Assembly (NCBI GenBank): GCA_033721095.1
Contig: JAWWBG010000041.1
Location: 1 to 15,754, forward strand
Reading direction: 5' to 3'
Length of the DNA: 15,754 nucleotides
Source: JAWWBG01 sp033721095
GTDB lineage: Bacteria > Actinomycetota > Nitriliruptoria > Nitriliruptorales > Nitriliruptoraceae
Positions 15,257 through 15,754 of the stretch are shown one piece after another. The notes under the pieces were generated by a model that did not search any database, was not told the origin of the DNA, and worked only from the letters and a program-made list of their open reading frames with translations. Every line of letters begins with the position of its first letter. Position 1 is the stretch's first letter. The position numbers and the translations under genes are program-made.

Positions 15257-15694
15257 TCAGGTTCTGCGCGCCGCCAGGAGCGACACCGCGGCCCCGATCG
15301 CGGCAGCGCCGTAGGTCGCGCCCGGCACCAGCCCGTCACCGGTGACGAAAACCACGGCCCCGGCGGCGAGTGCACCAGGAAGCACCCACAGCACTGCCGG
15401 CAACTCGCGAGCCGGTGTGCGCCTGGCCTTCGCCGCGGCCACCAAGGCGAAGAGACCGACGCCCGACCATCCAGCCGCAAGCAGCCGTGCCTCACGCTCC
15501 AGGTAGTCGGCCACCTCGGGTGCACTCGCCTCGAACTCCTGCCAGGCGACCCCAGTGGTCGACTCGAAGTCGTTGGGATCGACCGGCGTCACGAAGACGA
15601 ACAGGCCCACGAGCACCAGCAACCCCGCGACGATCATGACGACGGTCAACGGCCAGTGCAGGCCTGTCGCCACGCTGGTGGATTCCGCATTCAC
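15257..15694 (-). CDS. Small integral membrane protein of unknown function
   Basis: This 145-residue protein has about four hydrophobic segments: WPLTVVMIVAGLLVLVGLFV, AAGWSGVGLFALVAA, VLWVLPGALAAGAVVFV and TYGAAAIGAAVSLLAA. Between the first two is an acidic stretch, FESTTGVAWQEFEASAPEVA then DYLEREARLLA, probably outside the membrane. No known family is recognised. GTG 15694 is preceded by GGAG, and it shares GTGA with the stop codon of the upstream gene, so the pair is probably co-transcribed and translationally coupled. An upstream partner that is a cytoplasmic regulator is common for such small membrane proteins, but the partner is cut by the window edge. Confidence 0.72.
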   Translation of the reverse strand: MNAESTSVATGLHWPLTVVMIVAGLLVLVGLFVFVTPVDPNDFESTTGVAWQEFEASAPEVADYLEREARLLAAGWSGVGLFALVAAAKARRTPARELPAVLWVLPGALAAGAVVFVTGDGLVPGATYGAAAIGAAVSLLAARRT

Positions 15695-15754
15695 AACCTC
15701 TCCGTTTCGGATGTCGCCTCCTCACGACGGCTCGCCAGCAGCTCCGCCAGGGGA
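15691..15754 (-). CDS. C-terminal end of an unidentified gene cut by the right edge
   Basis: On the minus strand a frame enters from the window edge and reads PLAELLASRREEATSETERL before a TGA at 15693-15691. The TGA overlaps the GTG start of the membrane-protein gene (GTGA), the same coupling seen between the kinase and regulator genes in this window. The helical, charged end resembles the tail of a cytoplasmic protein, but 20 residues are too few to name a family. Confidence 0.5.
   Translation of the reverse strand, partial: PLAELLASRREEATSETERL

Overview
This window is high-GC DNA (about two-thirds GC by eye). It has tightly packed genes, frequent GTG/TTG starts and 4-base start/stop overlaps. 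The gene families are a SARP-type BTAD regulator, a TetR regulator, a multi-spanning NarL-type sensor kinase, DUF2269 and a PKD-domain surface protein. Together they suggest a high-GC Actinomycetota or Chloroflexota bacterium, but the phylum cannot be settled from this sequence alone. No rRNA, tRNA, CRISPR array, transposase or integrase was seen. There is no gene-free stretch longer than about 170 bases.

Left part (1-4670). A secreted YVTN-type beta-propeller gene is cut by the left edge and uses a GTG start. It lies downstream of a TetR-family regulator. The TetR gene is divergent from an FAD/NAD(P)-dependent oxidoreductase of the phytoene-desaturase type. A good 26-bp palindrome covers the shared control region and overlaps a sigma70-like promoter for the oxidoreductase. 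Next, on the minus strand, come two overlapping membrane-protein genes: a histidine-containing multi-spanning protein of unknown function, and a DUF2269-family gene broken by what looks like a one-base loss in a C run.

Middle (4670-9450). A three-gene plus-strand operon encodes a sensor histidine kinase, its NarL/FixJ response regulator and a small multi-spanning protein. The kinase start is overlapped (ATGA) by a 13-codon upstream mini-ORF that has the better ribosome binding site. A convergent Old Yellow Enzyme-family flavin oxidoreductase with a four-cysteine Fe-S-type motif follows on the minus strand.

Right part (9450-15754). A 755-residue SARP-like regulator (OmpR-type DNA-binding domain, BTAD, TPR-like half, no ATPase) is followed by a gene for a 1069-residue secreted, membrane-anchored PKD-domain protein with ten cysteines in five close pairs. 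The most striking non-coding signal is between these two genes: five direct repeats with an exact 11-base period and a fully conserved CCAG core (11899-11953), ending about 7 bases before a possible -10 element. Known SARP operators have this layout, so the inference is that the regulator controls the surface protein next to it. The window ends with a small membrane-protein gene and the last 20 codons of another gene, joined by a GTGA overlap.
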